DNA from: Terriglobia bacterium
GTDB lineage: Bacteria; Acidobacteriota; Terriglobia; JAJPHL01
Length of the DNA stretch: 64,000 nucleotides
Assembly (NCBI GenBank): GCA_021325275.1
Contig: JAJPHL010000010.1
Location: forward strand, 30,666 to 94,665
Direction of reading: 5' to 3'
The translations under genes were made by a program, and so were the position numbers. The notes beneath the pieces were generated by a model. It saw only the letters and a program-made list of their open reading frames with translations, was not told the DNA's origin and did no database searches. Positions 45,102 to 52,509 of this stretch are shown piece by piece. The stretch's first letter is position 1; each line of letters begins with the position of its first letter.

Positions 45102-45683
45102 ATGGGCAATCAAATTCTTCCCGCGATTCGCATGACCTTGGTGATGACGATTCTCACCGGCTTGATCTATCCCGGCGTGGTGACGGGCATCGTGAAGTTG
45201 GTGTTTCCGCATCAAGCGTCAGGCAGCATGGTGGAACTGAACGGAAAGGCCGTCGGCTCGGAGTTGATCGGCCAGAAATTCACGAAGCCCGAGTATTTTC
45301 ACGGGCGCCCTTCGGGCGCGGGCGACGGATACGACGGAGCAAACTCGGGATCGTCGAATCTCGGGCCGACGAATCCGAAGTTGATCGAACGAATCAAAGC
45401 GGACATCGCGGCCTTCCGCAAAGAGAATCCGGAATACACAGGACCGATCCCCGCCGATACGCTGACGCAATCGGCGAGCGGCCTCGATCCGCACATCAGC
45501 CCCGCGTCGGCGTACGCGCAAGAAGCGCGCGTGGCCGCGGCGCGTGGCGTTGCGGTGTCGCGCGTACATTCACTGATCGAAGCGGCGGTGGAGCCGCGGA
45601 CGTTGGGTTTTCTCGGCGAGCCGCGCGTGAATGTCTTGATGTTGAACTTGACGCTGGATCGCGAAATCCCACTGCACCGATAA
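45102..45683 (+). CDS. kdpC: KdpC, accessory subunit of the K+-ATPase
   Basis: A 193-residue protein with one N-terminal membrane helix (about 9-31, MTLVMTILTGLIYPGVVTGI) and a periplasmic domain containing GSELIGQKFTKPEYFHGRPS, SNLGPTNPKLIERI and SASGLDPHISPASAYAQ, all conserved in KdpC. It bridges KdpA and KdpB and raises K+ affinity. It starts six bases after kdpB. Confidence 0.96.
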   Translation: MGNQILPAIRMTLVMTILTGLIYPGVVTGIVKLVFPHQASGSMVELNGKAVGSELIGQKFTKPEYFHGRPSGAGDGYDGANSGSSNLGPTNPKLIERIKADIAAFRKENPEYTGPIPADTLTQSASGLDPHISPASAYAQEARVAAARGVAVSRVHSLIEAAVEPRTLGFLGEPRVNVLMLNLTLDREIPLHR

Positions 45684-45696
45684 CCGCGCCCGCCTG

Positions 45697-45705
45697 TGCT
45701 ATTCT
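45697..45705 (+). promoter_or_regulatory. Extended -10 element before the antitoxin gene
   Basis: TGCTATTCT is an extended -10 box (TGnTATTCT) ending eight bases before the ATG at 45714. No ribosome site is visible between them. This gives the toxin-antitoxin module its own start within the kdp locus. Confidence 0.4.
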
Positions 45706-45713
45706 ACGTTCAT

Positions 45714-46007
45714 ATGGCTCTGGAACTGAGAACGCTCGGTGCAAGCGGAGAGGTCCTGCTTCGGAAGAAGTATGCCGGACGCAAAGTAGCAGTGGACGAG
45801 ATCGAGTCGGGCGTGTGGATTGTTAAGACGGCGCAGGTAATCCCGGATAATGAACTGTGGTTGCATGAGCCGGCTGTCGCCCGCAAACTCGATCGCGCGA
45901 TTGCGCGAGCAGAGCGCACCAAGCCCAGGGAGACCAATTGGGAAGAGTTTCAAGCGAAGGTCCAGGCCAAACTCGGGCCGCTACCCCGGCGTCAGCGGCG
46001 CAAATAG
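45714..46007 (+). CDS. Antitoxin-like small protein (partner of the degraded toxin)
   Basis: A 97-residue protein from the ATG at 45714 (MALELRTLGASGEVLLRKKY). The N-terminal half reads like a swapped-hairpin DNA-binding fold (GRKVAVDEIESGVWIVKTAQVIPDNELWL), and the C-terminal half is charged and helical (KLDRAIARAERTKPRETNWEEF), a layout typical of antitoxins that wrap round RelE-type toxins. The next gene starts one codon boundary later and resembles a toxin, so I read this as an antitoxin. The module is inserted between kdpC and the N-terminal KdpD gene. Family named from memory, not from a search. Confidence 0.65.
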   Translation: MALELRTLGASGEVLLRKKYAGRKVAVDEIESGVWIVKTAQVIPDNELWLHEPAVARKLDRAIARAERTKPRETNWEEFQAKVQAKLGPLPRRQRRK

Positions 46008-46184
46008 ATGTCGCGCGTCCTGCTAGATCTAAATGGTTCGGGATTTCAGGCGGATCTGTTTGCTTTGGAGCGCGACGAACTGATCGGGGTCGTTGCGACA
46101 CTTGGGAAGATTCGTCAACTGAATTGGAACCAACTGTATTCCGATCAGGTAGCCCTCCATCCGGATCACGATTCAGCCTACTGA
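46008..46184 (+). pseudogene. Remnant of a RelE-like toxin with internal deletion
   Basis: A 58-codon frame starting directly after the antitoxin stop (TAGATG). It begins MSRVLLDLNGSGFQADLFAL and continues with VVATLGKIRQLNWNQLYSDQ, then jumps to ALHPDHDSAY and stops. I recall full-length toxins of this type (about 95 residues) with the same start and the same (S)LHPDHDSAY end, separated by about 40 residues that carry the RNase core (a WExI...LYSxRI...R.V.FR region). Those are absent here. The reading frame is kept across the junction. So the toxin is most likely dead while its antitoxin persists. Ends six bases before the kdpD N-terminal gene. Confidence 0.6.
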
Positions 46185-46190
46185 TCATCT

Positions 46191-47285
46191 ATGCCGCAAG
46201 AACACTGCCGGCCCGATCCCGAAAAGCTCCTCCAGCAGGTAATGGCGCAGGAGCGCCAGACCGACAAGGAGCGCCTGAAAGTGTTTCTCGGCTACGCGTC
46301 AGGCGTGGGGAAATCGCTGCGCATGCTCGATGAAGCGCGACGCCGCCGCGAGCGCGGGCAAGATGTGGTCATCGCCGCGATCCAGCAGGATCGCGGAACG
46401 CTGGTGAACGCGTTGCTCAACACCATCGAGCAAATCCCCATGAAGATGATCGAGGGAAAAGCGGTGGTCGACGTGGAAGGCGTGATCGCGCGCCACCCAA
46501 AGGTTTGCATCATCGACGCGGCGGCGAGCGACAATCCGCCGGGCAGCCGCAATGCGCATCGCTACCAAGACATCACCGAGATCGTCGACAGCGGAATCGC
46601 GGTGATCACGTCGCTGAATCTGCAGCACGTCGCGGAGGAAGCGCCGAAGGTCGAGCGGATCACCGGGCGTCACGTTTCCGAAGTCGTGCCGAAATCGTTT
46701 TTGTATCTCGCCGACGAAATTGCGGTGGTCGACGTGCCTTCGGAAGCGTTGATGGAGCGCGTCGGGTCGACCTCGGACGATTTGACGTACGCGCGCCGCC
46801 TTTCCGAATTGCGCGAGATGACGCTGCTGCTCACCGCGGAAATTGTCGATCGGCAACTGGAAGATTATCTCCACGCCCACGGGATCAACTTGGCGTGGGG
46901 CACGCAGGAACGCATCTTGGTTTGCATTTCGCCGCGCGCCGACGCCACGCGGATGCTGGGGAGCGGCCGGCGCAACGCCGATCGCTTCCGCGGTTCGCTG
47001 CTCGCGCTGTATGTGCCTGAAGGAAAGTTGCCGGGCGACGCCGAAGCGTCGCTACAGAAAAGTTTGGAAGAAGCGAAGCGTTTGAGCGCGGAAATTCACA
47101 TCCTCGAAGACGCGGATACCGACGATCCCATAGACGCGATTTTGGAATTTGCGCGCTCGCACAAGATCACGCAGATGTTTGTGGGTCACGGCCAACGCCA
47201 TTGGCGTCACTTGCTGACCGGCAGTCCTTTGGATCGCCTGATTCGCGGCGCGGAAGGCATCGACATCCGCGTCTTTCCGCACTAA
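46191..47285 (+). CDS. kdpD: KdpD N-terminal part (KdpD plus USP domains), encoded separately
   Basis: A 364-residue cytoplasmic protein matching only the first half of canonical KdpD. Residues 28-235 form the KdpD ATP-binding domain with the P-loop GYASGVGKS (34-42), DNPPGSRNAHRYQDITEIV, SLNLQHVAEEAPKVERITG and VPKSFLYLADEIAVVDVP. Residues 240-364 form a universal-stress-protein fold (RILVCISPRADATRMLGSG, ITQMFVGHGQRHWRHLLTGS). The Walker B motif, DELAH in E. coli KdpD, is DAAAS here (109-113). The membrane and kinase parts are encoded at 38769. The USP domain of KdpD binds c-di-AMP in some Gram-positive bacteria; whether this one does is unknown. Confidence 0.9.
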   Translation: MPQEHCRPDPEKLLQQVMAQERQTDKERLKVFLGYASGVGKSLRMLDEARRRRERGQDVVIAAIQQDRGTLVNALLNTIEQIPMKMIEGKAVVDVEGVIARHPKVCIIDAAASDNPPGSRNAHRYQDITEIVDSGIAVITSLNLQHVAEEAPKVERITGRHVSEVVPKSFLYLADEIAVVDVPSEALMERVGSTSDDLTYARRLSELREMTLLLTAEIVDRQLEDYLHAHGINLAWGTQERILVCISPRADATRMLGSGRRNADRFRGSLLALYVPEGKLPGDAEASLQKSLEEAKRLSAEIHILEDADTDDPIDAILEFARSHKITQMFVGHGQRHWRHLLTGSPLDRLIRGAEGIDIRVFPH

Positions 47286-47289
47286 ACGC

Positions 47290-49758
47290 TCACTCCTCAC
47301 GCAACGCTCTCATCGGATCGACCCGAGACGCGCGTCGTGCCGGACCGTACGAGGCCAGTCCGGTCACCGCGAAAAGCAGCAATGGCACGATCGCGTAGGG
47401 AATCCAGTCGCTGGTGGCGCCGGCGACGACGCTCTGTAACAAACTGGCTACCGGCCGCGTTGCAATCGCGCCCAGCATCACACCGAACGCGGCCATCGCG
47501 AGTCCTTGACGCAGCACCATCCAAAGCACGTTCGAGCGATCCGCGCCGATCGCCATCCGAATCCCGAACTCGCGCGTCCGTCGGCTCACCGAATAACTCA
47601 CCAGACCGTAGAGTCCAACCATGGCCAGTGTCAACGCTGTGAGGCCCATGATTCCCACCATGTCCATCACGATTCGGAATTGGCCCACGGCGCCGCTGTC
47701 GAAAAAATCTTCCATCGTACGCATGTCGAGGATCGGCATGTTGGGATCGAGGCCGCGAACCACTTGGCGCAGCGGCTCGGCCACACTTGCCGATTCGCCA
47801 TACGAGGAAGCCACCAGCGTCTGGCTGCGGATCAACCTCTGATGCAAGGAAAAATAGACGAACGCGGCGGGAGGTTCTGAGATCAACACATACTTTGATG
47901 TTCGTGCGACGCCGACGACTTGAACCCAAGTTTTTCCGTCGTCCAACAGAAGTCGCTTGCCGATCGCCCCGGTCGGTCCCTCCGACGGCCAGTACGCCGA
48001 GGCGAACGCCTCGTTGACAATCGCGACTTTCGGGGCGCCCTCCTTGTCGGTATTTCGAAAGCCGCGCCCGGCGATGATGGGTGTTCCCATCGTGTCGAAG
48101 TAGCCCTCGTCCACCGAACTGCAAAGGACTCGGAGGCTGCCTCTGCCTTGCGCGGTCGAGTAGCCTTCCGGAGTCAGATCGGTTCCGGTCATCCGTTGAA
48201 TAATGGAGAGCGGCACGACTTGCGTTAGGGCCGCCGATTTTACGCCGGGTGCGCGCGAAGCTTGGTCCACCAAGCGGCGATAAAAGTCCCGCGTCTGTTC
48301 GTCACTGTAGTTCAAAAGTTTAGGATCGAATCCCATCATCATCAAATGGCTGGTGCGGAATCCCGCTCCGGCCAAAAGTTGCGCGCGAAAACTGCGATAG
48401 AGCGTCGCGGCGACCAACAGCAGAACCAGCGAAATCGCCACTTGCCCTATTACCAGCAGATTCCGTCCCCACCAGCGACGGCGTCCAGAGTCGCCCGCGC
48501 CGCTTGCTTTGAGCGCTGGAACCAGATCCACCCGCGTACTCTGCAGCGCGGGAGCCAATCCGAAAAGCAACACGCTGGCCGTGGCCGCCGCCAAACTGAA
48601 CCATAACGCGCGATGGTCGATGTGGAAGTCGGTCATGAACGGTAAATCGGACGGAACTTTCAATTCGCGAATGAAAAGCAAGCTCAGCCACGCCAGCCAT
48701 AAGCCCGCGGCGCTGCCGGCGAGTCCCAACAACAGACTCTCCGTCAGCAACTGGCGAATCATCCGCACGCGTCCGGCGCCTAACGCCAGACGTACGGCCA
48801 CTTCCCGCGTGCGGGATCGCGCCCGGCTCAGGAGCAAGTTGGCGACGTTGAAACACGACACGACCAACACCAAGCCGGCCATCAGCATCAGCATGGCCAT
48901 CAAACCGGATTCGTTGGGGAACATTTCGCGGCGGCGCGCCACTTCGGTCTCGAGAGCGAACGTGCGTCCCGCGTTCGTGTGTGGAAAACTTTGCGCCATG
49001 TTTTGTGCGATTCCCGCCAGTTCGGCTTGCGCCTGCGAAACGCTGGCCCCGTTTTTCAGGCGGCCCTTGACGGCAAACGCGCGATAGTCGCGATTTTGCA
49101 GCATGTCGTACGGTCCGACCGAGTTCGGCGAGAGCTTCGGAATCATCATCGCCGGCAAGAACATCGCCGACTTCAGATACGAATCGAGGCCCGTGAATGT
49201 CGCGGGGGCCACGCCAATGACTGTGAACGCTGTGCCGTTGATGTGGACAATTTGTCCCACCGCCGCGGGATCTGAGTTAAACTCGGCGCGCCAAAAATCG
49301 TAACCGAGCACGACCACGGCGTCGCGTTCCACCACTTGATCTTCCTCGGGACGAAAAGCGCGGCCGAGCGCCGGCGCCACACCCATGGCGCGAAAGAGAT
49401 TTCCCGAGACGATCAGGCCATACTTCACTTTCGGCACGGCGCCGGAAACGCGGCCGAATGACAAGCGGATGTAGGAAACCGCGACGAGGTCGTCGAGATT
49501 CTTAGCGGAGTCGCGAATATCAACGTACTCGCGATAAGACATGCCGGCCAACGCATCGGGAGCCGTCCCGCCGCGGCTGACAATGGTGAACACGCCGCCG
49601 GGATTCTCGACAGGCAGCGGCCGAAGCAGCAAGGCGTCGACAAAACTGAAGATAGCGGAGTTCGCGCCGGTTCCCAGCGCCAGGGAAAGTACGGCGACCA
49701 AAGTGAATCCGGGCGCCTTCACGAACATGCGAAGAGCATACTCAAGGTCGCGCAGCAT
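47290..49758 (-). CDS. MacB-like orphan ABC permease (ADOP family)
   Basis: An 822-residue inner-membrane protein with two FtsX-type permease modules in one chain, typical of acidobacterial duplicated orphan permeases. The start LRDLEYALRMFVKAPGFTLV and LSLALGTGANSAIFSFVDALLLRPLP are diagnostic. A periplasmic MacB-like domain (about 50-270) follows, then helices with SCFNVANLLLSRARSRTREVAVRLALGAGR, a second periplasmic domain, and the repeat of the motif near the end (SRRTREFGIRMAIGADR). It ends with the ARRASRVDPMRALRE signature. No ATPase gene is adjacent, so it would use a shared one. Role unknown (export or envelope signalling). Confidence 0.93.
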   Translation of the reverse strand: MLRDLEYALRMFVKAPGFTLVAVLSLALGTGANSAIFSFVDALLLRPLPVENPGGVFTIVSRGGTAPDALAGMSYREYVDIRDSAKNLDDLVAVSYIRLSFGRVSGAVPKVKYGLIVSGNLFRAMGVAPALGRAFRPEEDQVVERDAVVVLGYDFWRAEFNSDPAAVGQIVHINGTAFTVIGVAPATFTGLDSYLKSAMFLPAMMIPKLSPNSVGPYDMLQNRDYRAFAVKGRLKNGASVSQAQAELAGIAQNMAQSFPHTNAGRTFALETEVARRREMFPNESGLMAMLMLMAGLVLVVSCFNVANLLLSRARSRTREVAVRLALGAGRVRMIRQLLTESLLLGLAGSAAGLWLAWLSLLFIRELKVPSDLPFMTDFHIDHRALWFSLAAATASVLLFGLAPALQSTRVDLVPALKASGAGDSGRRRWWGRNLLVIGQVAISLVLLLVAATLYRSFRAQLLAGAGFRTSHLMMMGFDPKLLNYSDEQTRDFYRRLVDQASRAPGVKSAALTQVVPLSIIQRMTGTDLTPEGYSTAQGRGSLRVLCSSVDEGYFDTMGTPIIAGRGFRNTDKEGAPKVAIVNEAFASAYWPSEGPTGAIGKRLLLDDGKTWVQVVGVARTSKYVLISEPPAAFVYFSLHQRLIRSQTLVASSYGESASVAEPLRQVVRGLDPNMPILDMRTMEDFFDSGAVGQFRIVMDMVGIMGLTALTLAMVGLYGLVSYSVSRRTREFGIRMAIGADRSNVLWMVLRQGLAMAAFGVMLGAIATRPVASLLQSVVAGATSDWIPYAIVPLLLFAVTGLASYGPARRASRVDPMRALREE

Positions 49759-49766
49759 GACGCATA

Positions 49767-49811
49767 GGGTATCACTGCTGGGTATCGCTGCGGAGTATCA
49801 CCGCGGGTATC
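49767..49811. repeat. Four tandem GGGTATC units upstream of the ADOP permease
   Basis: GGGTATC or GAGTATC recurs at 49767, 49780, 49793 and 49805, a period of about 13 bases, between the permease start (49758) and the sufT stop (49815). It fills the whole intergenic gap and could be an operator array or a simple tandem repeat. No ribosome site is evident for the permease. Confidence 0.6.
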
Positions 49812-49814
49812 GCG

Positions 49815-50294
49815 TTACATCAAGCCAAGCTGCAGTTTCGCCGCTTCCGTCATTTTGTTGGGATTCCACTGCGGCTCCCATACCAGGTCGACGCGCGCGT
49901 TCACGACGTGCGGCACTTGGCCGATTTTGAATTGCACTTCGGGAGGCAGGGAACCGGCCACCGGACACATCGGCGACGTCAAGGTCATGCGCACCACGAC
50001 CTCGGCGGTGGAATCGCCGAGCGGGTCTTTGTCCTTCTCGATCACTTCGATGTCGTAGATCAATCCCAGCTCGTAGATGTTGACGGGGATTTCAGGATCG
50101 TAGCAACTCTTCAGCACGCTGACCACGTTGTCGTGCACCGCTTTCATCGCGGACGAGAGCGGCGGACGCGTGCTCGGATCGGATGCCGGCGGCACAACTT
50201 TGGCGGCTTCCATCAACGGCCCCACGTTCAACGGCGGATCGACTTCCGGAGGCTTTTCCTCGGACTTTGAATTAAACATTCCGAACAGGTTCAT
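49815..50294 (-). CDS. sufT: SufT-like Fe-S assembly factor (MIP18/DUF59 family)
   Basis: A 159-residue protein. The first 45 residues are low complexity and proline-rich. The DUF59 domain runs from about 50 to 150: VVSVLKSCYDPEIPVNIYELGLIYDIEV, VRMTLTSPMCPVAG with the conserved cysteine, and DLVWEPQWNPNKMTEAAKLQLG. SufT helps mature Fe-S proteins, especially under high demand. It is the last gene of the suf operon and overlaps the regulator gene by 23 bases in another frame. Confidence 0.9.
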   Translation of the reverse strand: MNLFGMFNSKSEEKPPEVDPPLNVGPLMEAAKVVPPASDPSTRPPLSSAMKAVHDNVVSVLKSCYDPEIPVNIYELGLIYDIEVIEKDKDPLGDSTAEVVVRMTLTSPMCPVAGSLPPEVQFKIGQVPHVVNARVDLVWEPQWNPNKMTEAAKLQLGLM

Positions 50295-50763
50295 AATTTC
50301 CCCTCGGCACTGTGGCCGAAATCGTGACGACCGCGGTGTGCGTCTCGCGCTCGCTCCCCAGCAATTCGTTCAAACTGATCTTCGTCAGCAATTGATCGAC
50401 GCTCGTTTGCACCGATTTCCAGAGGGAACGAATCGAGCAATCGATCGAGTGCGTGCACATGTGTTCTTCGCCGGCATGGCGGTCGCAAAACTCGGTATCG
50501 TAGAGGCGTCCGCCGAGGACCGCTAGCGCTTCGCCCAAATTGATCTCCGCGGGACGGCGCGACAACGCGTAGCCGCCCGATTGTCCGCGCGCGCTCACCA
50601 CGAAACCACCTTGGCGTAGTACCCGCATAAGTTTCGCGACGTACGCTTCGGAAATTCCTTCGGCGCGCGCGATCTCGGGGATCGTCAAGCTGCCGTCACC
50701 GGTTTGTCGGCCGAGGTGCAGCAGGCAACGCAAGCCGTATTCTTCTTGGGAGGTCAATTTCAT
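50272..50763 (-). CDS. Rrf2-family Fe-S-sensing repressor (IscR/SufR-like)
   Basis: A 163-residue Rrf2 regulator with an N-terminal winged helix (MKLTSQEEYGLRCLLHLG, IPEIARAEGISEAYVAKLMRVLRQGGFVVSARGQSGGY). A cluster-binding loop has Cys93, Cys103 and Cys109 (FCDRHAGEEHMCTHSIDC). The three cysteines match the ligands of IscR-type proteins, although the first gap is nine residues instead of five. It probably binds an Fe-S cluster and represses the suf operon when clusters are plentiful. It is encoded inside the operon, four bases after sufU. The likely target is the palindrome over the sufB promoter (56048-56064). Confidence 0.9.
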   Translation of the reverse strand: MKLTSQEEYGLRCLLHLGRQTGDGSLTIPEIARAEGISEAYVAKLMRVLRQGGFVVSARGQSGGYALSRRPAEINLGEALAVLGGRLYDTEFCDRHAGEEHMCTHSIDCSIRSLWKSVQTSVDQLLTKISLNELLGSERETHTAVVTISATVPRGNYEPVRNV

Positions 50764-50767
50764 AACA

Positions 50768-51223
50768 TCACTCGGTTGAAACTTTTTGGCCGCCTTCGAG
50801 CGCGGCTTTCATTGTGTGCCATGCGAGACTTGCGCATTTCACGCGCGCCGGGTACTTCGATACACCGGAAAACACCGCCAACTTGCCAAGCTTTGCGGGA
50901 TCGACGGCCGCGCCCTCGGTCACGAGCTTGTGCACATTGTCGAAAATCGCTTCGGCCTCGGCGCGTGTCTTGCCCTTCAGCGCTTCAGTCAACAGCGACG
51001 CCGAGGAGGTGGAAATCGCACAGCCCGCCCCTTGGAAACTCGCGTCGGCCACCTTGTCGCCGTCCATCTTCAGGAAAATCGAGACGCGATCGCCGCACAG
51101 CGGATTGTAGCCGTCGGCGTGCAGCGTGGAATCCTCCATCTTTCGGAAATTCCGCGGACGCTTGCTGTGATCGATCACCAGCTCCTGATACAAGCTTTGT
51201 AACTCGCTCGACATTTCCGCCAT
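50768..51223 (-). CDS. sufU: SufU, sulfurtransferase/scaffold-type Fe-S assembly protein
   Basis: A 151-residue IscU-like protein of the SufU type. The ligands are Cys43 and Asp45 (NPLCGDR), Cys68 (GAGCAIS) and Cys130 (VKCASLAWHT), with the extra loop between Cys68 and Cys130 that distinguishes SufU from IscU. In Gram-positive bacteria SufU is a zinc protein that accepts sulphur from SufS. The start ATG (51223) overlaps the sufS stop (TAATG). Upstream in-frame codons belong to sufS and are rejected. Confidence 0.95.
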   Translation of the reverse strand: MAEMSSELQSLYQELVIDHSKRPRNFRKMEDSTLHADGYNPLCGDRVSIFLKMDGDKVADASFQGAGCAISTSSASLLTEALKGKTRAEAEAIFDNVHKLVTEGAAVDPAKLGKLAVFSGVSKYPARVKCASLAWHTMKAALEGGQKVSTE

Positions 51224-52509
51224 TACGCGAACATCCTTTTGGCTTTCTCGATTCCCGCGGCCAGGGCGTCGATTTCCTCGCGCGTGTTGTAGAACGAAAG
51301 CGAGGCGCGCGTGGTCGCCGGGATGCCGTAGAAATCCATCACCGGCTGCGCGCAATGATGGCCCGTGCGCACCGCGATTCCTTCCTGGTCGAGAATCGTC
51401 CCGAGATCGTGGGGATGAATTCCTTCAACGACAAACGACAGCACGGCGGCCTTCTCGCGCGCCTGCCCGACGATGCGCAGGCCGGAAATGCGCGAAAGCA
51501 CTTCGGTGCCGTACTCCAGCAGGTCGTGCTCATGCGCGGCGATCTTAGCGATGCCGATTTGTTGGACGTAATCGACAGCCGCGCCGAGTCCGATGGTTCC
51601 CGCGATATTCGGAGTTCCCGCTTCGAACTTGTGCGGCAGCGGCGCATACGTGGTTTTCTCGAACGTGACGGTGCGGATCATGTCGCCCCCGCCTTGATAC
51701 GGAGGCATGGCCTCGAGCAGGGCGCGCTTGCCGTAAAGAATGCCGATGCCTGTGGGCGCGAAAATCTTGTGGCCGCTCAGCACATAGAAGTCGCAATCGA
51801 GATCGCGGACGTCGGCATGAATATGCGGCGCCGCTTGCGCCCCGTCGACGAGCACCGGAATGCCGCGCGCGTGCGCCATCGCGACCATTTGGTTTACGGG
51901 ATTCACCGTGCCCAGCGCGTTGGAGACGTGCGTGAACGCTGCGATTCGCGTTCGCGGCGTCAGTAGCTTCTCGAATTCGTCGAGCAACAGCTCGCCGCGT
52001 TCGTTCATCGGTGCAACGCGCAGATGCGCGCCTTTTTCTTCACACAGAATTTGCCACGGAACGATGTTTGAGTGATGCTCCATCGCCGTGATCAGCACTT
52101 CATCGCCGGCGCTGACGTGGCGGCGCCCAAACGTCGCGGCGACCAAGTTGATTCCCTCGGTCGCGCCGCGCACGAAGATGATTTCGCTGGCGTCGGCGGC
52201 ATTCAGCAAGTGTTGGCACTTCACGCGCGTGGCTTCGTACGCTTCGGTGGCTTGTTCGCTCAAATAGTGAACGCCACGATGGATGTTGGAGCACTCCGCG
52301 AGATAAAAGCGGTTCATCGCGCCGATCACCGAAAGCGGTTTCTGACTCGTGGCGGCGTTATCGAGATAAACGAGCGGCTTGCCATGGACCGTTTCCCGTA
52401 AGATCGGAAAATCCTCGCGGACCGCCAGCACGTCGAAGCGGCCGGTTCCGGTGAGCGTGCGCGGTTTCGGCGGTTCCGATAGTTCGATCAATGCGGACGC
52501 TTTGCTCAT
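51223..52509 (-). CDS. sufS: SufS cysteine desulfurase
   Basis: A 428-residue class V PLP enzyme that takes sulphur from cysteine for Fe-S cluster assembly. It shows the N-terminal PLVYLDNAATSQKP, AMEHHSNIVPWQ, the PLP-lysine Lys248 in VLSGHKIFAPTG and the persulfide Cys386 in RTGHHCAQP. The short active-site loop around Cys386 marks group II (SufS) rather than IscS. The start overlaps the sufD stop by four bases, and the end overlaps the sufU start. Confidence 0.97.
   Translation of the reverse strand: MSKASALIELSEPPKPRTLTGTGRFDVLAVREDFPILRETVHGKPLVYLDNAATSQKPLSVIGAMNRFYLAECSNIHRGVHYLSEQATEAYEATRVKCQHLLNAADASEIIFVRGATEGINLVAATFGRRHVSAGDEVLITAMEHHSNIVPWQILCEEKGAHLRVAPMNERGELLLDEFEKLLTPRTRIAAFTHVSNALGTVNPVNQMVAMAHARGIPVLVDGAQAAPHIHADVRDLDCDFYVLSGHKIFAPTGIGILYGKRALLEAMPPYQGGGDMIRTVTFEKTTYAPLPHKFEAGTPNIAGTIGLGAAVDYVQQIGIAKIAAHEHDLLEYGTEVLSRISGLRIVGQAREKAAVLSFVVEGIHPHDLGTILDQEGIAVRTGHHCAQPVMDFYGIPATTRASLSFYNTREEIDALAAGIEKAKRMFA

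Noticed and set aside
51224..51355. Upstream extension of sufU
   Set aside because: It lies within the sufS coding region in another frame; the ATG overlapping the sufS stop is the natural start.
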